Assembly (NCBI GenBank): GCA_950022295.1
Contig: OX465597.1
Coordinates: 374,635,016-374,699,015, forward strand
Reading direction: 5' to 3'
Length of the DNA stretch: 64,000 nt
From: Bromus sterilis
Taxonomy: Eukaryota; Streptophyta; Magnoliopsida; Poales; Poaceae
Every line of letters begins with the position of its first letter. The first letter of the stretch is position 1. Made by a program: the position numbers and the translations under genes. Shown here piece by piece: positions 1 to 11,427 of this stretch. A model generated the notes under the pieces. That model was not told the origin of the DNA. It made no database searches and saw only the letters and a program-made list of their open reading frames with translations.

Positions 1-637
1 CCAGCTCGGATCGCCGACTGCCCGCGCACCCAGCCGACTGCTCGTCTGCCGTTCGCCCGCAGCTCGACTGCCCGGAAGTCAACCAAGGTGTCCCGTCGAC
101 AAGACCAGATAAAGCAAGAGAAGGCAAGTGAAAGACATCTCTAGTCACATCATGACATGGTGAATAGTGTAAAGTGGAGGTGTCACATTACATCACATCA
201 CCCCATCACCTCGATATACTCTCTTTTGTCTTCTTCCCCTTGTCTCCACCCTCATGAGCATCTTTCCACCACCTATATAAGGGGCAAGGGTGCCCACGGT
301 GGAGAGGGTTCCCGCCTCATTCCCCCCCCCTCCTCTCACAAGTAGAGAGAGAGCTCTCCTCTCCTCTCACAGCTAGGACTAGGTAGAGCAGCAGTAGCTT
401 AGCTAGCAGTAGCAAATCAGCTCGGCCAGGAGCAAAGTAGTTAGCAGATACAGCTCAAGGAGCACCTCTGTACAGATAGTTGCATATAGTCTAGACATGC
501 AGGAGTAGGGGTTTTATCTCTACGGAGAGCCCTGAACCTGGGTACATCGCAGTGTTCCCGATCTCGCCTCCGGCACTAGCGACACCAACCTCGGTTTGTC
601 CCCCTCTTTAGCCATCCCCATGACATCTGCCGTTACA
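1..637 (+). repeat. Probable LTR 3' portion (unassigned family)
   Basis: The stretch has the layout of a plant LTR promoter and R-U5 region. A TATATAA box lies at 274-280. It is followed by a CT/GA-rich leader, a CTAG-rich segment, and a C-rich end closing with CGTTACA at about 637. No intact reading frame of note is present. The 5' end is cut by the window edge, and I could not see a partner LTR, a primer site or a target duplication. It could instead be the promoter and 5' leader of a lost gene. Confidence 0.35.
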
Positions 638-687
638 TATTGACGACAAGTATACTATGCAGCTTAAAAAGCATATTCAAAACATAG

Positions 688-1172
688 AAATGGATGGAGT
701 GCGTGCAACAACTTCCATTAGGCCTTTCATCCGACGACGATCTTCCCAACACACTACTTCTTGAGGTATATTAAAAATGCTTTGTCTTCTATTTGTATAG
801 CACCTTTCAACATGCAAAAATAGACTATGTATATCTTATAACCAACCTCAGGGCCAAAAGAAGAATTGTTTTCATCGCCAGAAGAAGATTTGCGGTTTCA
901 TAGCAAGATAATCAACACATTAGCAACTGAAGTGAAGTCTACCTCCTCTACTATTAGCAACAAGTTAACCCCGGAGATCACATGGAGTGAAATCCCTAGG
1001 TAAAACGCTCACACATGAAAGATTTATAATCAACTATATATTCCTCTTTAACTAACGAGCAAACGATTGTATATAGGATTTCTGGGAAAAAGGGGTGCGA
1101 AGATAGTGTTATTCGGCCATGCCGATGGTCAGTGACTGTTTTTGGACGTCGACCATGTCACTTTTGAAAGCT
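688..1172 (+). pseudogene. Exon-like open blocks, unrecognised, possibly a decayed gene
   Basis: Three short open blocks have good splice-like borders. Block 688-765 ends CTTGAG|GTATAT. Block 852-999 follows CCTCAG and ends CCCTAG|GTAAAA. A third starts after TATATAG near 1078. The second block is open for about 50 codons and reads like a charged soluble protein (EELFSSPEEDLRFHSK...). However, the first block is phase 0 while the open frame of the second needs phase 1, so the blocks cannot be joined without a frameshift. I recognise no family. It may be a decayed gene or chance. Confidence 0.2.
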
Positions 1173-1330
1173 AGCTATGAGGAATTACCAAGACTTATTA
1201 TCTTCCGCGATGAAGTAATTTTCTGGTTTGAGTTTCTATATAACCAGGCCTACAAAATTTGTAAGAACAAAACGAAAACTTTAACCCTATCTTATGAAAT
1301 GAAATGTACTACCCTTTCCAGATAATAGCT

Positions 1331-3267
1331 CGATCTGCATAAGATAGTATAATTTACGACTAACACAGACAATATATTTGCTTACTTCAAGCAAACATGA
1401 TTGCGATGTATGACAAATGGATCATACCTCTCACTAATAATTCATAGTTTCGATCATCATTTCCATTACAAAGATAGCATACATCATAGATTAGTACCAA
1501 AAGAAAATCATACTAGCTGCTCAACCCAACAAACTAGGGTCTATGCGATGACTGAACAATGCTATGGTAAAGCATACATTTCCATATATATATATACATG
1601 CTCTTGTAAATCAAATTGCATACTCCTCTTTAGAAACTGCATCTCAAAAATATACGGATGCATGTGCTTGCTTAGATCAGGATATAGAGATAGCATTTCT
1701 TGCATAACTCAAAATAAAATTAATATACGAACATTCTCAGATTTAGTGTACAATGAATGTTGGTTTCCCTTTGCAGGTTCAAAGAGAAAAAACACATATT
1801 TCTTCTTTTGTCATCCTTTCTTTCTTTGCAAACTGACTCCAGTTACATGTTATAATAGCCCTGTTGTCAACACCTTTGATAAAGCGAACATAGCTTGCAT
1901 AGCACCCAGATGATAGGTTGATCCGCATTTCAACAACCGGAGTAGAAAGGAACTAAATCAGATGCTTCTTAGTGAACAACATAGAGAAGTACTACTAGTA
2001 TCAACCAAAACTACAGGAAAATTACATGATTAACAATGTACACTACTACAACCATAAGTACATTGATTAGTTTCAAACCATTCGCTGCATAGGTTTAGTA
2101 AAAGTTTTCTAAATCTCACATCTAAACAACAAAAAATAAGATTTTCTCATGCAAATTAAAATGCGTATATACATGTTTGTCACTATTATAGGGAACTAAA
2201 TAATGGAATATATTTTCCGCCCGGCCATGGGTGTATTGGGTCTCTGCGACATTTGGCGCAAAAGATCAATTAATTATTTTATTTCCACCTAATTACCCAA
2301 ATGAATAAAAAATAAACAAAACGCATATTCATTTCGATCAATCCTCCTTGGGCCTACCTTGACAGCGCCCGATCTTCTAATTTGATAGCCCATGGATTTT
2401 TGGAGTTCATTCTCCGCCACTGAAGTTGAAGCCGAGATTCAATTTGGTCCACGTACTTAGAAATACCAGAAATAACATGTATAATTAATATATGTTATAT
2501 TTTTTGTATATATTCTAATTTTCTATACATGCTGATAATTTTTTAATTATAAGATGCTCATTTTGTTAAAAAAAATCTTTGATCATTTTTTAAGAAATGT
2601 TAAGTATTTTGAAATACATGATGAACATTTTTCGTATGGTAATGTAAAAATTATGTTAATATATTTAGAAATATGTTATGAACATATTTTAAAAACATGT
2701 GACAATTTTTTCAAATGTCATGTACCTTCTCTGAATGGTACAAAACATTTTCTTAAATTTATGTGAATTTTTGTACCGTAATTTTGTATTGAAAAATTTA
2801 AGAAATTTTTTCAAACACATGAAACATTTTTTTAATTTCATGATTTGTTTTTAAATGGTATGGTTTTTTTGTAAATTGCGCAATTTTTTATAATATTTTG
2901 ATAATATTAATTGTTATGAACCTTTTTTTGAAAACCTGAGTTTTTTTAGTGCTAGCAAAAAAAAATAGATTGAACATTTTTTGTATGTGTGAAGAATATT
3001 TTTACATGTTTACGTATATTATTTTTTCTAATATATATATTTTAAGTATACAAACAAAACTATGAAGAATAATAACCAACGAACATAGTGTTGTGTTCTA
3101 AATTTTGAACCAGTGACCAAAATAAATTTCACGACAAATCTAGTGACAAGCCGGTGATTTTTAGCCCTTCTAGCACATACGTGGTCGATCAATTGATCAA
3201 ATAATATGCCACCTAGGTAAAATACGTAGTCAAAGTATATATGACGATGACTGGTTGTGTTCACTGA
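1331..3267. other. AT-rich intergenic DNA, no gene seen
   Basis: The stretch is AT-rich with many runs of A and T, especially 2480-3040. A non-ATG frame of about 170 codons at 1401-1913 is Cys/Ile/Ser-rich, without domain character, and I do not treat it as coding. I see no RNA gene, terminal repeat or target duplication. Confidence 0.5.
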
Positions 3268-3490
3268 TACTACCTTCGTTCTGGTGTATGGGGTCTGCGC
3301 GTATCGTTAGATCGTTAATTTGTTCACTTTAACGTGAATTGGTTAACATAATTATTTTATAGCATTAGAAAATACAACATCTAAATTTTCAAATGGTATA
3401 TACTTTTTATAACATATAACACATATTATATTGATCAAATAAACAACCTAGGGATGCATGTAGGACCTATACATCAAAACAGAGCTAGTA
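3268..3490. mobile_element. Stowaway-type MITE
   Basis: A 219-bp element (3270-3488) is bounded by TA dinucleotides at 3268-3269 and 3489-3490. Its ends are imperfect inverted repeats: the left starts CTACCTTCGTTCTGGTGTAT, and the right, read in reverse complement, starts CTAGCTCTGTTTTGATGTAT. Both resemble the CTCCCTCCGTTC ends of grass Stowaway elements. TA duplication and these ends are hallmarks of Tc1/mariner-derived MITEs. It is AT-rich and non-coding inside. Confidence 0.75.
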
Positions 3491-3563
3491 ATTTGTACAA
3501 TTTTAATGATCGTATTTAAAATATTTCAAAATAAGTGGACCAAAGTGAATTTTCATCTCAACC

Positions 3564-4863
3564 TTAGAGAAACTTCAACGGCGTGACCCAAATGTTCGTT
3601 TTTGGTTCGCCGACGAGTGTTTGGGTCATGGCGGACAAAAAATTTGGCCCAACGGGGCGACGCAAACGGACCAATGTCTGTTTCTCTATTCGCCGCGACC
3701 CAATTCGGGCCTAATTGTGCGTCCGATTTGTGGTCTGGGAGAACACGTAGCAGGCCGCCTGTATGTCTCTGCTCGAAACCCTCCCCTCGCTTTGCCCCCA
3801 ACTAACCTCGCCGTCGCCGCCGCCGCCACTTGCGTCTCCATTCCTTCCGTCGCGGCACCCTTTTCTGCCTCTCCCGGTTAGTTGCACCGCCACCTGGGGC
3901 ACTTTATTCTGCACCAACCGTGGGCACACCCACCGCGCTGACCCCCTAGTATCGGTCCGTGGTCGGAGGTACAAAGGAGGCCGGAATGGAGGAGGAAACT
4001 GTGGGAGGAGCACCCCGGAGCGAGGAGTAGCGCCGCCCACATCCCCAGACGCCCCACCAGACTCTTCTTCGGCACGCCCCATGTCGGCCTCTTCGTCAAG
4101 CTTGGCTGGCCACAAGGTGTTCGGTCAATTTCCCGACCCATGTGTGGTACGATTTCGATCATGGCTGATAGTGTGAATGAATTTTTCTACAAGAATTTCA
4201 TCGAGTCTTCCACCGAGGAGGAGTCATCCGATGATTACACCGATATTTTGGCTCAATGACCAGTACTAGCAATATCAGGGTGACAATGTTGTGCCCAATG
4301 ATCCACCGACAACATACGAGAACTTTCTCCAGTTTTATTGTGACATGTGTGATCGAGGAACCCATATACAATTACATAACGATTTGATTGAGCATATGTG
4401 GGGTCACATAGGAGTATGACCTCTATTTTATATACTATGAGTGGTGGTTTGTAATAAAAATATTTCATACAATGAATGATTTATTCGGTTTGTAATATTT
4501 ATCGTGTGCTACAATGAATATTTATTCGGTTTGTAATATTATTGTGTGCTACAATGAATTATTTATTTTGTTGTGTAATAATATTATGTGTTATGATGTA
4601 TGATTTTCAAAAAATTATAACAAATATGTTAATGATAGTTCTCGGCCACATTGTGGCCAGTAGCAGGCCCCCTTTTTAAACCACTCCGATAACCGTTCGT
4701 CCCGCCGGTGAGGCAACTAAATTTGAATCGCGCCCGCACTGTTGGGCGAAGCCACCTGAAGAGGGCGGACATGGGCTAGACAATGATTCATTTCGCGACC
4801 CAAACGGACAAAAAACATACGGAATGCTGATCTGTTTGGGTCGCGCCGTTGAAGTTGCTCTTA
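3564..4863. mobile_element. Non-autonomous PIF/Harbinger DNA transposon
   Basis: The element spans 3567-4860 with TTA at both borders (3564-3566 and 4861-4863), the usual PIF/Harbinger target duplication. The left end reads GAGAAACTTCAACGGCGTGA. The right end in reverse complement reads GAGCAACTTCAACGGCGCGA, so the terminal repeats match at all but two positions over 20 bases. The interior is GC-rich from 3600 to 4150 and AT-rich after 4250. A short ATG frame at about 4162-4259 (MADSVNEFFYKNFIESS...) may be a remnant of an element protein. No transposase DDE region is left, so movement would need a partner in trans. Confidence 0.7.
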
Positions 4864-5112
4864 GTGACTATGGATGAACTTCTCTATACCTAAGGTTGAG
4901 ATCACAGGGACCGCCCCGTGATTGCAAGGACCTAACACACCCGCAGTTGCGGACCACTGAGTACGTGCATATATACACTTGGACATATATATACTTCCTC
5001 CGATCCATATTAATGAATTTAAGTTTATCTCGAAGGTAATACATAATCATTGTACCAAAAATAATACCCGGCCAGCCCACATGGTCCATGTATTTTTCTT
5101 CTGTCGCATCAG

Positions 5113-5384
5113 AGAGTTCTTTGTCCAAATCCTTATATGGCCATCTGGTTGCTGAAATAAAGTCTTTTATGGAGGAAAGGGAGTTCATTCCGAAGAAAAT
5201 TACTAGAAGTCAAAATAGGGTTGCAGATTGTTTGGCCTCTTATAGCCGCACCGGGTCTTGTACTGCAGTGTGGTTGCAAGGAGTTCCGCCGTGTATAACG
5301 AAACTCGTGCCACGGAATTGTATCCCTATGATCATGTAATAAACTTTTTTTTTGTCCGCAAAAAAAAAAGAGTTCTTTGTCCAA
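5113..5384 (+). mobile_element. 5'-truncated LINE 3' end with 16-bp target duplication
   Basis: The body is 5129-5368. It encodes the C-terminal tail of a plant LINE RNase H-like region in one frame (...GHLVAEIKSFMEER...RVADCLASYSRT...AVWLQGVPPC...) and stops at 5337-5339. A short 3' end and a poly-A tract (5360-5369) follow. The 16-bp direct repeat AGAGTTCTTTGTCCAA at 5113-5128 and 5369-5384 flanks it. Poly-A plus a long target duplication plus severe 5' truncation is what target-primed reverse transcription leaves. It is a dead copy of about 240 bp. Confidence 0.8.
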
Positions 5385-6479
5385 GAAAATTAAATCAGAG
5401 TTCTTTGTAGGAATAAAAAACCCGACGATGGCGAGAGGGCAGGAAACGGAAGCGCGTCTGAAGGTGCAGCTTTAGCGGCTCAATGCAAATCACGTGCGGG
5501 GCCGGGGAGAGCCCTCCCGAGCCACGCGATCCGCGGCCCCAAGCATCGGACGGCCGAGGGGATGAACGGACGCCAACGCGCACACACGCTGACGTCGACG
5601 CGGCGGCGGAGCGTGACGCGCGCGCGCCTGATGTCACGGTCACAAACCCAGAGGCTGCGTCGTGATCCACAGCATGGACCCCGGGCCGGCACGCGACGAA
5701 ACTGGATCGTCGTCGCCTCGCCGCCACGAACGAACATGCGCTCCCCGACGGAGAGAAACTTTTACGGGCTCCGGCGTCCGGCGTCCGGCCGAGCGAGCGA
5801 TGTGCCGGTTTCACACGTCCAACGCACCCTCACCTGTCCGTGTTGCTGCAGGCCATTTTTCTTCCTTCCCATGCTGCTTTGGTCTGTACGGGCAACGATC
5901 GCACGACAAGCGGGATTCCGTCGGTCAAGCAAGTCGATACGGTCACACTGGCTAAAGGCTAATGCCATGGTCGCAGTCATCGGAGCACGGGGAGTGGAAA
6001 TTGTGTCTGGCTGAGTATGTGGGGTATGTCGTTAACACCACAATTATGAGAGGTGCACATTGATTTGATGCATCTTTCTCTTTACACAAAGTTTGAACCC
6101 AGCTGCCTTTCCATAACTGTTGCATATGTTTTCTTTCGGATCATTAATTATACATCGCGATTGTACGCTGGCGAACATTTTTTATGGCAAGCACGGTTGA
6201 CGCGGGTGTCAATTCATTGTAGTGTTTTTTAATTGCAAATGCGTTTTGAAATTGTCATCTTTATTCTCCGCGCGATGTAGTTACCATCTTTTTGGGCGCA
6301 CTTGTCATGCTCCTTTCTTTTTGAGTTGTTGTTGGGTATGTTTTGAAGGTGATTTGATGTACACCCTTGTCGATAAAAACAATGCCCCTATTCATACACA
6401 AAACTTGAAAAACCGGGCATAAAGTCCGTTTAGTTGTCTCAAAACCAATAAAAAACACTTAAAAGATATATTCTATATA
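5385..6479. other. GC-rich island then AT-rich DNA, no gene built
   Basis: From about 5420 to 5830 the DNA is strongly GC- and CpG-rich, with CACGTG at about 5490, TGACGTC-like motifs near 5590 and many CGCG steps. Open frames occur on both strands here, as expected from base composition, and none shows a recognisable domain or good splice structure. It could be an orphan promoter or first-exon remnant. From 6020 to 6479 I see nothing. Confidence 0.4.
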
Positions 6480-7385
6480 TAAAAGAGAGGGCATGCCAAC
6501 ATCTCTATATCGATTGATGCACATATCATCATTTATTACAACGTGACACACATAAGTAAAACTCATCCGCTGTACATACAAATTCTAAGACAACCAATAA
6601 ACAATATATATTACATGACACATCCAACATCACTAATCCAATTATCAAAATTTCATCTATATTTGTTGACATAGTAACACCTTCAAGTGGTTGCATCTAC
6701 AGGTAAGATGTTGGCATGCCTCCACAAGTTCAAGTGAAGGGCACATGAAGATCCAACGGGTGGTCAGGTAGATGACTTGGATAAAAATGAAACTCCATGT
6801 AACAATAAAATCATTGCACGAATCCCCACGCAGATTATAGCCTTTACCTTAGGGTGCAACCATGTCAACCAGTTCTTGGCAGTGTCCGTGAAGCTCGTGT
6901 GTGGTAGAAGATGAAAAGCTATGTGAACCATACGCCATACAAGTCATGAAAAAGAGCAAGACAAAAATAAGTGGTGTATGGTTTCATCCTAGTGACAATA
7001 ACAATGCTTCACATGAATATCACATGAGATCTTGATATTTAGTGGGATATTGAGTTTAAAAATGTATTTCCTTTGAAACATGTACCCCTTGTTGACAATG
7101 TCAGCATAGATAGATCACACCGAGGAGACACTTGACGTTGATGTTCTTGTGGAAGAGATGGAGTTATTGCGATAGGTTATAGTCGTCAAACTATTCATGT
7201 GGTATAACAAGGTCGTCGTCTTATCTCCCACGAGCGTGAAAGTCGATATTCAGCAATGCGCTAGCAAAAACATCTACACCATAATGTTGTTGTTGTCGAG
7301 CGAGAATATATAGACTCATGTATTGTTGGTTGAGCGGCGTGTCCCACAACCATGTGTCTTCCTAAGACCTTGTGCATCTACTATT
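6480..7385 (-). mobile_element. Decayed LINE ORF2 C-terminus and 3' end
   Basis: Read on the minus strand, broken frames give pieces typical of the plant LINE region downstream of reverse transcriptase. These are EDTW-WDTPLNQQYMSLY near 7330, a segment like KLNIPLNIKI near 7040, and a zf-RVT-like block (CYCH, DETIHHLFLSCSF, HPKVKAIICVGIRAMILL) at about 7010-6800. Several stops and frameshifts interrupt it. The low-coordinate end (ATCAATCGATATAGAG near 6510) resembles LINE 3' ends. No poly-A tail or target duplication was found. Confidence 0.6.
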
Positions 7386-8470
7386 CCCAATCTTGAAACA
7401 ACCTCTAACTAAAAAAATCTTTCTTGACCCTACCCAATCCCTTCTACAATAAGTTGCTTATGAAATTTAGAAGGTGCTTGCTATTTCTAAAATTCATTGT
7501 CCTGTATGTAAACATTGAGGTAAAAAAGTTGCGTATGGATGCAATCAATGTGTCATATTTACTTTTACAAAATCAAGATATATTACCTCTCACCAACCCA
7601 TCATATATACCTTATTGCAAGTTTGCAAGTGATTTAGGTGAATAAAGTACGCACTTGGTTTATTGGTTCAAAAGAACTAGCTTCCAAAATTGATATTTTT
7701 AGCACAAACACTAACAAAATTGAAAAGAGTTAGCTTCCCTATTGTGTCATTTTCATTATATTAAAGATGGAATACAGACATGTAAAGAAAAAGATAGAAT
7801 ATATACACTTGGAGAACGACGGAGGGTTGCTTGTAAAAGAAATGGTGGCAACATTTCGAAAATATGATTTCCATAAAATCTTTTGCTATCAGACTAAATG
7901 TGTTAATATAAAACCACTTTATTCATTTGGACCAGGTATTTAAAATTAGATTCGGATTAAGTATTTTAATTAATTTTTCCATGTATTTAGGAAAAGTGTC
8001 TGCCACACCTCTGCACTATTTTTTTGTGTGGTTTTGAACAATTTATTAATATGATTTAATACTAATGTGTGCTGCACTTTTTGGGCTGTATACAATATTT
8101 GTAGACTTACTCCACTATATTTTTGTGCATAGTATATATTGGATTTTTAATGGGTCTACTAAGTTTTGAAGGTATACTTTTTGTATGGGAGATTTTTTAT
8201 TGTATAAAGATTTATCATGCTTTAAAGTAAAAATTGTCATGTTGTAGTAAGATTTTCAAAAAATCGCCACATTGTGGGAGTATTTGCCATACATTTTTCA
8301 AGGACTTGCCGTGATTCAAACATGGATAATTGCCAGCTTCAAAAAAGAACATTGTGAAAACTATCATACTCAAAATTTGCTAAGGTAACTGAAGTTAATT
8401 GCCATGCTACAACAATGTAAAATGGTGAGAATTACCATGTTCAAAATTTCCAGAAGCGTAATTATTTTTT
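7386..8470. other. AT-rich intergenic DNA, no gene seen
   Basis: This is low-complexity AT-rich sequence with degenerate short repeats (for example repeated TTGCCAT/ATTGCCAG phrases at 8230-8440). I found no supported coding frame, RNA gene or transposon end. Confidence 0.5.
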
Positions 8471-8640
8471 AAATAAAAAACTTATGCCCGACTTTATAAA
8501 AAAAGCCACAACGGCAGAGTACCAAACAAGCAACCAGAGGCGCAACAGCGCAGTTCAGAACGAAAACCCAAAGTCACGACGGTACATAGTAACAGCCAGA
8601 AGACGGCATGCAGGCCCAGAAGCATAATTCACCATCTTGA
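8471..8640 (-). mobile_element. Possible LINE 3'-end fragment
   Basis: On the minus strand the end reads GGCTTTTTTTATAAAGTCGG near 8500. This resembles the 'ATAAAGCGGGGCGAAAGCC' 3' ends of many grass LINEs. Nothing coding is left and no target duplication was identified, so the call rests on this short similarity alone. Confidence 0.3.
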
Positions 8641-9193
8641 ATGAAATGCATTGCCATCAACTAGCAGTCCGCCCGAAGGGATGTATGTGAGTGAATGCTT
8701 CAAAATTTCTGCATGGAATCCAATGTGCCTTAGGATGTTTGTTCAAAAAGCAGCTTTTGGCTTTTTAACATTCTCATATAGTTTTTATGGCATGCAGGAG
8801 GGAGGTCCTGTTTGATAAAATGATAATATATCCGAGGAAATTAAACGAAAGAGAAACACATAAAGGAAGGAAACAAAACTAGTGAAATCAGGTTGAAACC
8901 TCCAGCTTGATCAAAATTAACTGGAGAAACTCACGCCTTAAGATTTAGTTGCACATATCAGAACAGTCTTACAATACCGTACATAATAGGGACATGACCT
9001 GTATATGGCCTATACGTACACGTACATCTAACATATATACTAGTACTGTATGTAGTTAAGCAGGCTGAGTGGCCGTGTGCCATCGCCTTAAACACCCGCG
9101 ATAAAACCGCCGCGCTCGATCGTGCATCTCATGTAAAATCTGGAAACTCAATCTACGTAGCATTATGGACATGATCAATGTATCAGGCCCCTC
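8641..9193 (-). other. 3' flank of WRKY gene 1
   Basis: About 550 bases downstream of the minus-strand WRKY stop codon. It should contain the 3' UTR and poly-A site, but I see no canonical AATAAA on the minus strand within the first 200 bases. No other gene or transposon end is visible. Confidence 0.4.
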
Positions 9194-11128
9194 TCATGGA
9201 ATCATGGTGTCGCCGCCAGGTAACAGATATGACGAGGATGGAGCGAAAAACAGCGTGTCGTCCGTCACGCCGTAGTCCATGACATCCAGCCCCACGTCGT
9301 CGAACGCATCGAGCGAGACGGCAGGCGCGGCCGCGCCGTCGCCGCCGGTGCGCTGCGAGGGCGATTCTTCCGGCGTGCCGGCGCCGGACCCGGAGTGGCA
9401 CTGCTGCTGGTGGCCATGCAGCACGCAGGCGAGGGACGACACGAACTCCAGCTCCTCCTTGGCGCAGCGGTCCAGGACGGCGCTGCCGATGCCGACGACG
9501 CCCAGCTGCTGCCTCGGCAGCCCGGCGGAGAAGTCGAGCTGTTCGGGAGTGGAGCTCGGCCCCGCCGCCTCGGGCTCGGGCGGCGCCGAGTTGTCGCACG
9601 TGTGCTCGTGGACGTAGACGACGTCGTACATGGGCTGGTCGCCGTCGGCGTCCTGCCGCTGCTGCACCTGCTTCGTCGCCGGGCAGTTGCGCTCGCGGTG
9701 GTAGCTGCATCGGTAGTAACACCTGCGTGTACACGTACACAGGTAAGAGTAAGAACTAAGTAAGATTCGTTTAGTGTAGTGTATTTTTTACACATGTCCA
9801 GCCGGTAGACACGGAGTGGCATTAGATAGGAGTAATCTGAGCTTAGCACATGGCGGCTAGCTGGCTATACGAGGTGACGTCGGTCGAGAGCAATTATTCA
9901 GCGGTTGGTGACGTAAGAACCAGCTAGATGCCTCTAATAATTCATCAAATCAGTAACCAAATAGTAACCCTGTTCACCACAGTAACACACACGAGAACCA
10001 CAAAACGTAAGTTTCGGGGATAAATTCAGGTTGGTCAAAAGAGAACATTCTATTTTATTTACCTAAAAGAGAAGGAAATTAAACAGGCGTCAGCATCATC
10101 GGAGCTGACTTTAACTTTGTATCCCTTTCGAAAGTTCGTTCGAGTGGACAGATCCCTTCACTTTGCGACGCTTTCAAACGTGTGGCCGTGTGGGGAACTC
10201 GGGGATCCGATCGGCTGCTCATCATCAAGAATTAAATCCCTTTTTCAGGGGCCTCGCTGCTGCGTGGCAAGCGCGCAACAGGTACTGCTTGTCCTTTGCG
10301 CGCTTCCCTTTCCCAATCTTCCGGTGCCATCCGGAACCTCATCCTAGCTAATCAGGCACGTTTTTCTTATTATTATTACCCCGTACGCGCTGTCTCTGCA
10401 AGCGTCACGATCTGGACCTTGCGCCTAGCTATCTAATCTAGTAGTAGAGCGATTTTTAGGAGCATGTTCTTTTCTTCTTGGAGCGAATTCACTTGTTAAT
10501 TTACTGTTACTGGGATACGATGAGCTACAGAAAGGGAAAGAGAGATACAGTAGAAATTAACTAACCTGTGGAAGCTTGTCCTCATGATCGTCTTCTGGCC
10601 GTATTTCCTCCATTGGTAGCCGTCGGAGTAGGGCGAGGACGTCACTGTTGTTCTGTTGAAGAAACAATGCACTCCACACAATCAGATCCCCGCAAAACCG
10701 ACCTGTAATTTTTATCGACCATTCTCTTCTACTCGACGGCCGGAGGGCAGAAGCAGCAGCTAGACGACTCACCTTCTGGGGACGCCGTCATCCCTAGAAC
10801 GCCCTCCGGTGGCGGCGGCAACGACGGCGGTGGCGTGCTGTGGCGTGGACGCGGGTGCGGGTGCGGGTGCGGAGGGGACGGAGCCGCCCATGATGGAGAT
10901 GCAGACGGAGAAGGCGCGGGAGACCTCCTGCAGGATGAATGCGGCGGTGGCCTCGGCCTGGCCCTGCCCGCGCAGCGCACGCAGCGCCTCCGCCTGCAGC
11001 TGCGCCGTCAGCTCGTGCCCGTGCGTGAGCTCCCGCAGCACCGCCTCGAAGCTATCGTCGGCCGCCGGCGAGCCGAAGCCAGAGGAGCCGCCGTCGGGGT
11101 TCATGATGAGACGGGACTGCGTCTGCAT
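9194..11128 (-). CDS. Group III WRKY transcription factor (gene 1)
   Basis: Nuclear DNA-binding regulator; the WRKY family binds W-boxes (TTGAC[C/T]), and group III members often act in defence, stress or senescence. Exons are 11128-10773, 10652-10566 and 9722-9194. Introns (120 and 843 bp) have GT-AG borders and are both phase 2. The product is 323 aa. Residues 25-80 form a helical N-terminal region typical of group III (LRELTHGHELTAQLQ...FILQEVSRAF). WRKYGQK is at 133-139. The zinc ligands are C153, C161, H188 and C190 (C-X7-C-X26-H-X-C, the HXC type that defines group III). Intron 2 splits Arg148, the conserved WRKY intron site. The acidic tail (DAFDDVGLDVMDYG...) could activate transcription. 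The ATG at 11128 is the first in frame and lies about 130 bp below a TATA box. A TTGACC W-box (minus strand) lies in intron 2 at 10038-10033. No disabling change is seen. Confidence 0.92.
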
Positions 11129-11257
11129 GGTTCTGTCTGCTGCCTCGCCGTTATCGAGTGAGAGTTTCGTGTGCGTAGTAGAGTTGATTTGTTGAAAAGT
11201 CTAGTAGGCTTTGGTGGCGGGGGTGGGCGGAAGTAGAGGCTGCGCTCCACAATTGCT

Positions 11258-11265
11258 CTTATATA
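11258..11265 (-). promoter_or_regulatory. TATA box of WRKY gene 1
   Basis: TATATAAG on the minus strand lies about 130 bp upstream of the WRKY ATG. Transcription would be expected to start near 11230, giving a 5' leader of about 100 nt. The SINE that begins at 11444 lies less than 200 bp further upstream, so the intact proximal promoter is short. Confidence 0.65.
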
Positions 11266-11427
11266 GGGGGGCGTGGCGTGGACTGGGAGGAAGCGTCGTG
11301 GCAGCTAAGGCCGGTTTGGGAGCGATCGATTCACAGTAAACCTGGCTGGGGGCTAGGGACGCTTTTACGCGGTGTGGAGGACTCGGTTAGGATCGTACTC
11401 GAGCAGCAAGTCATTCTTAAATAATTT

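Noticed and set aside
1401..1913. 170-codon frame on the plus strand
   Set aside because: It starts at TTG, is rich in Cys, Ile and Ser, runs through AT-rich DNA and shows no domain or gene structure.
4992..5030. Stowaway-like start TACTTCCTCCGATCCATATT
   Set aside because: Only one end is present and no matching inverted end or second TA border was found nearby, so at most it is a truncated remnant.
5395..6014. Several overlapping GC-rich frames on both strands
   Set aside because: GC-rich DNA opens frames on both strands by chance. No domain, splice pattern or start context favours any of them.
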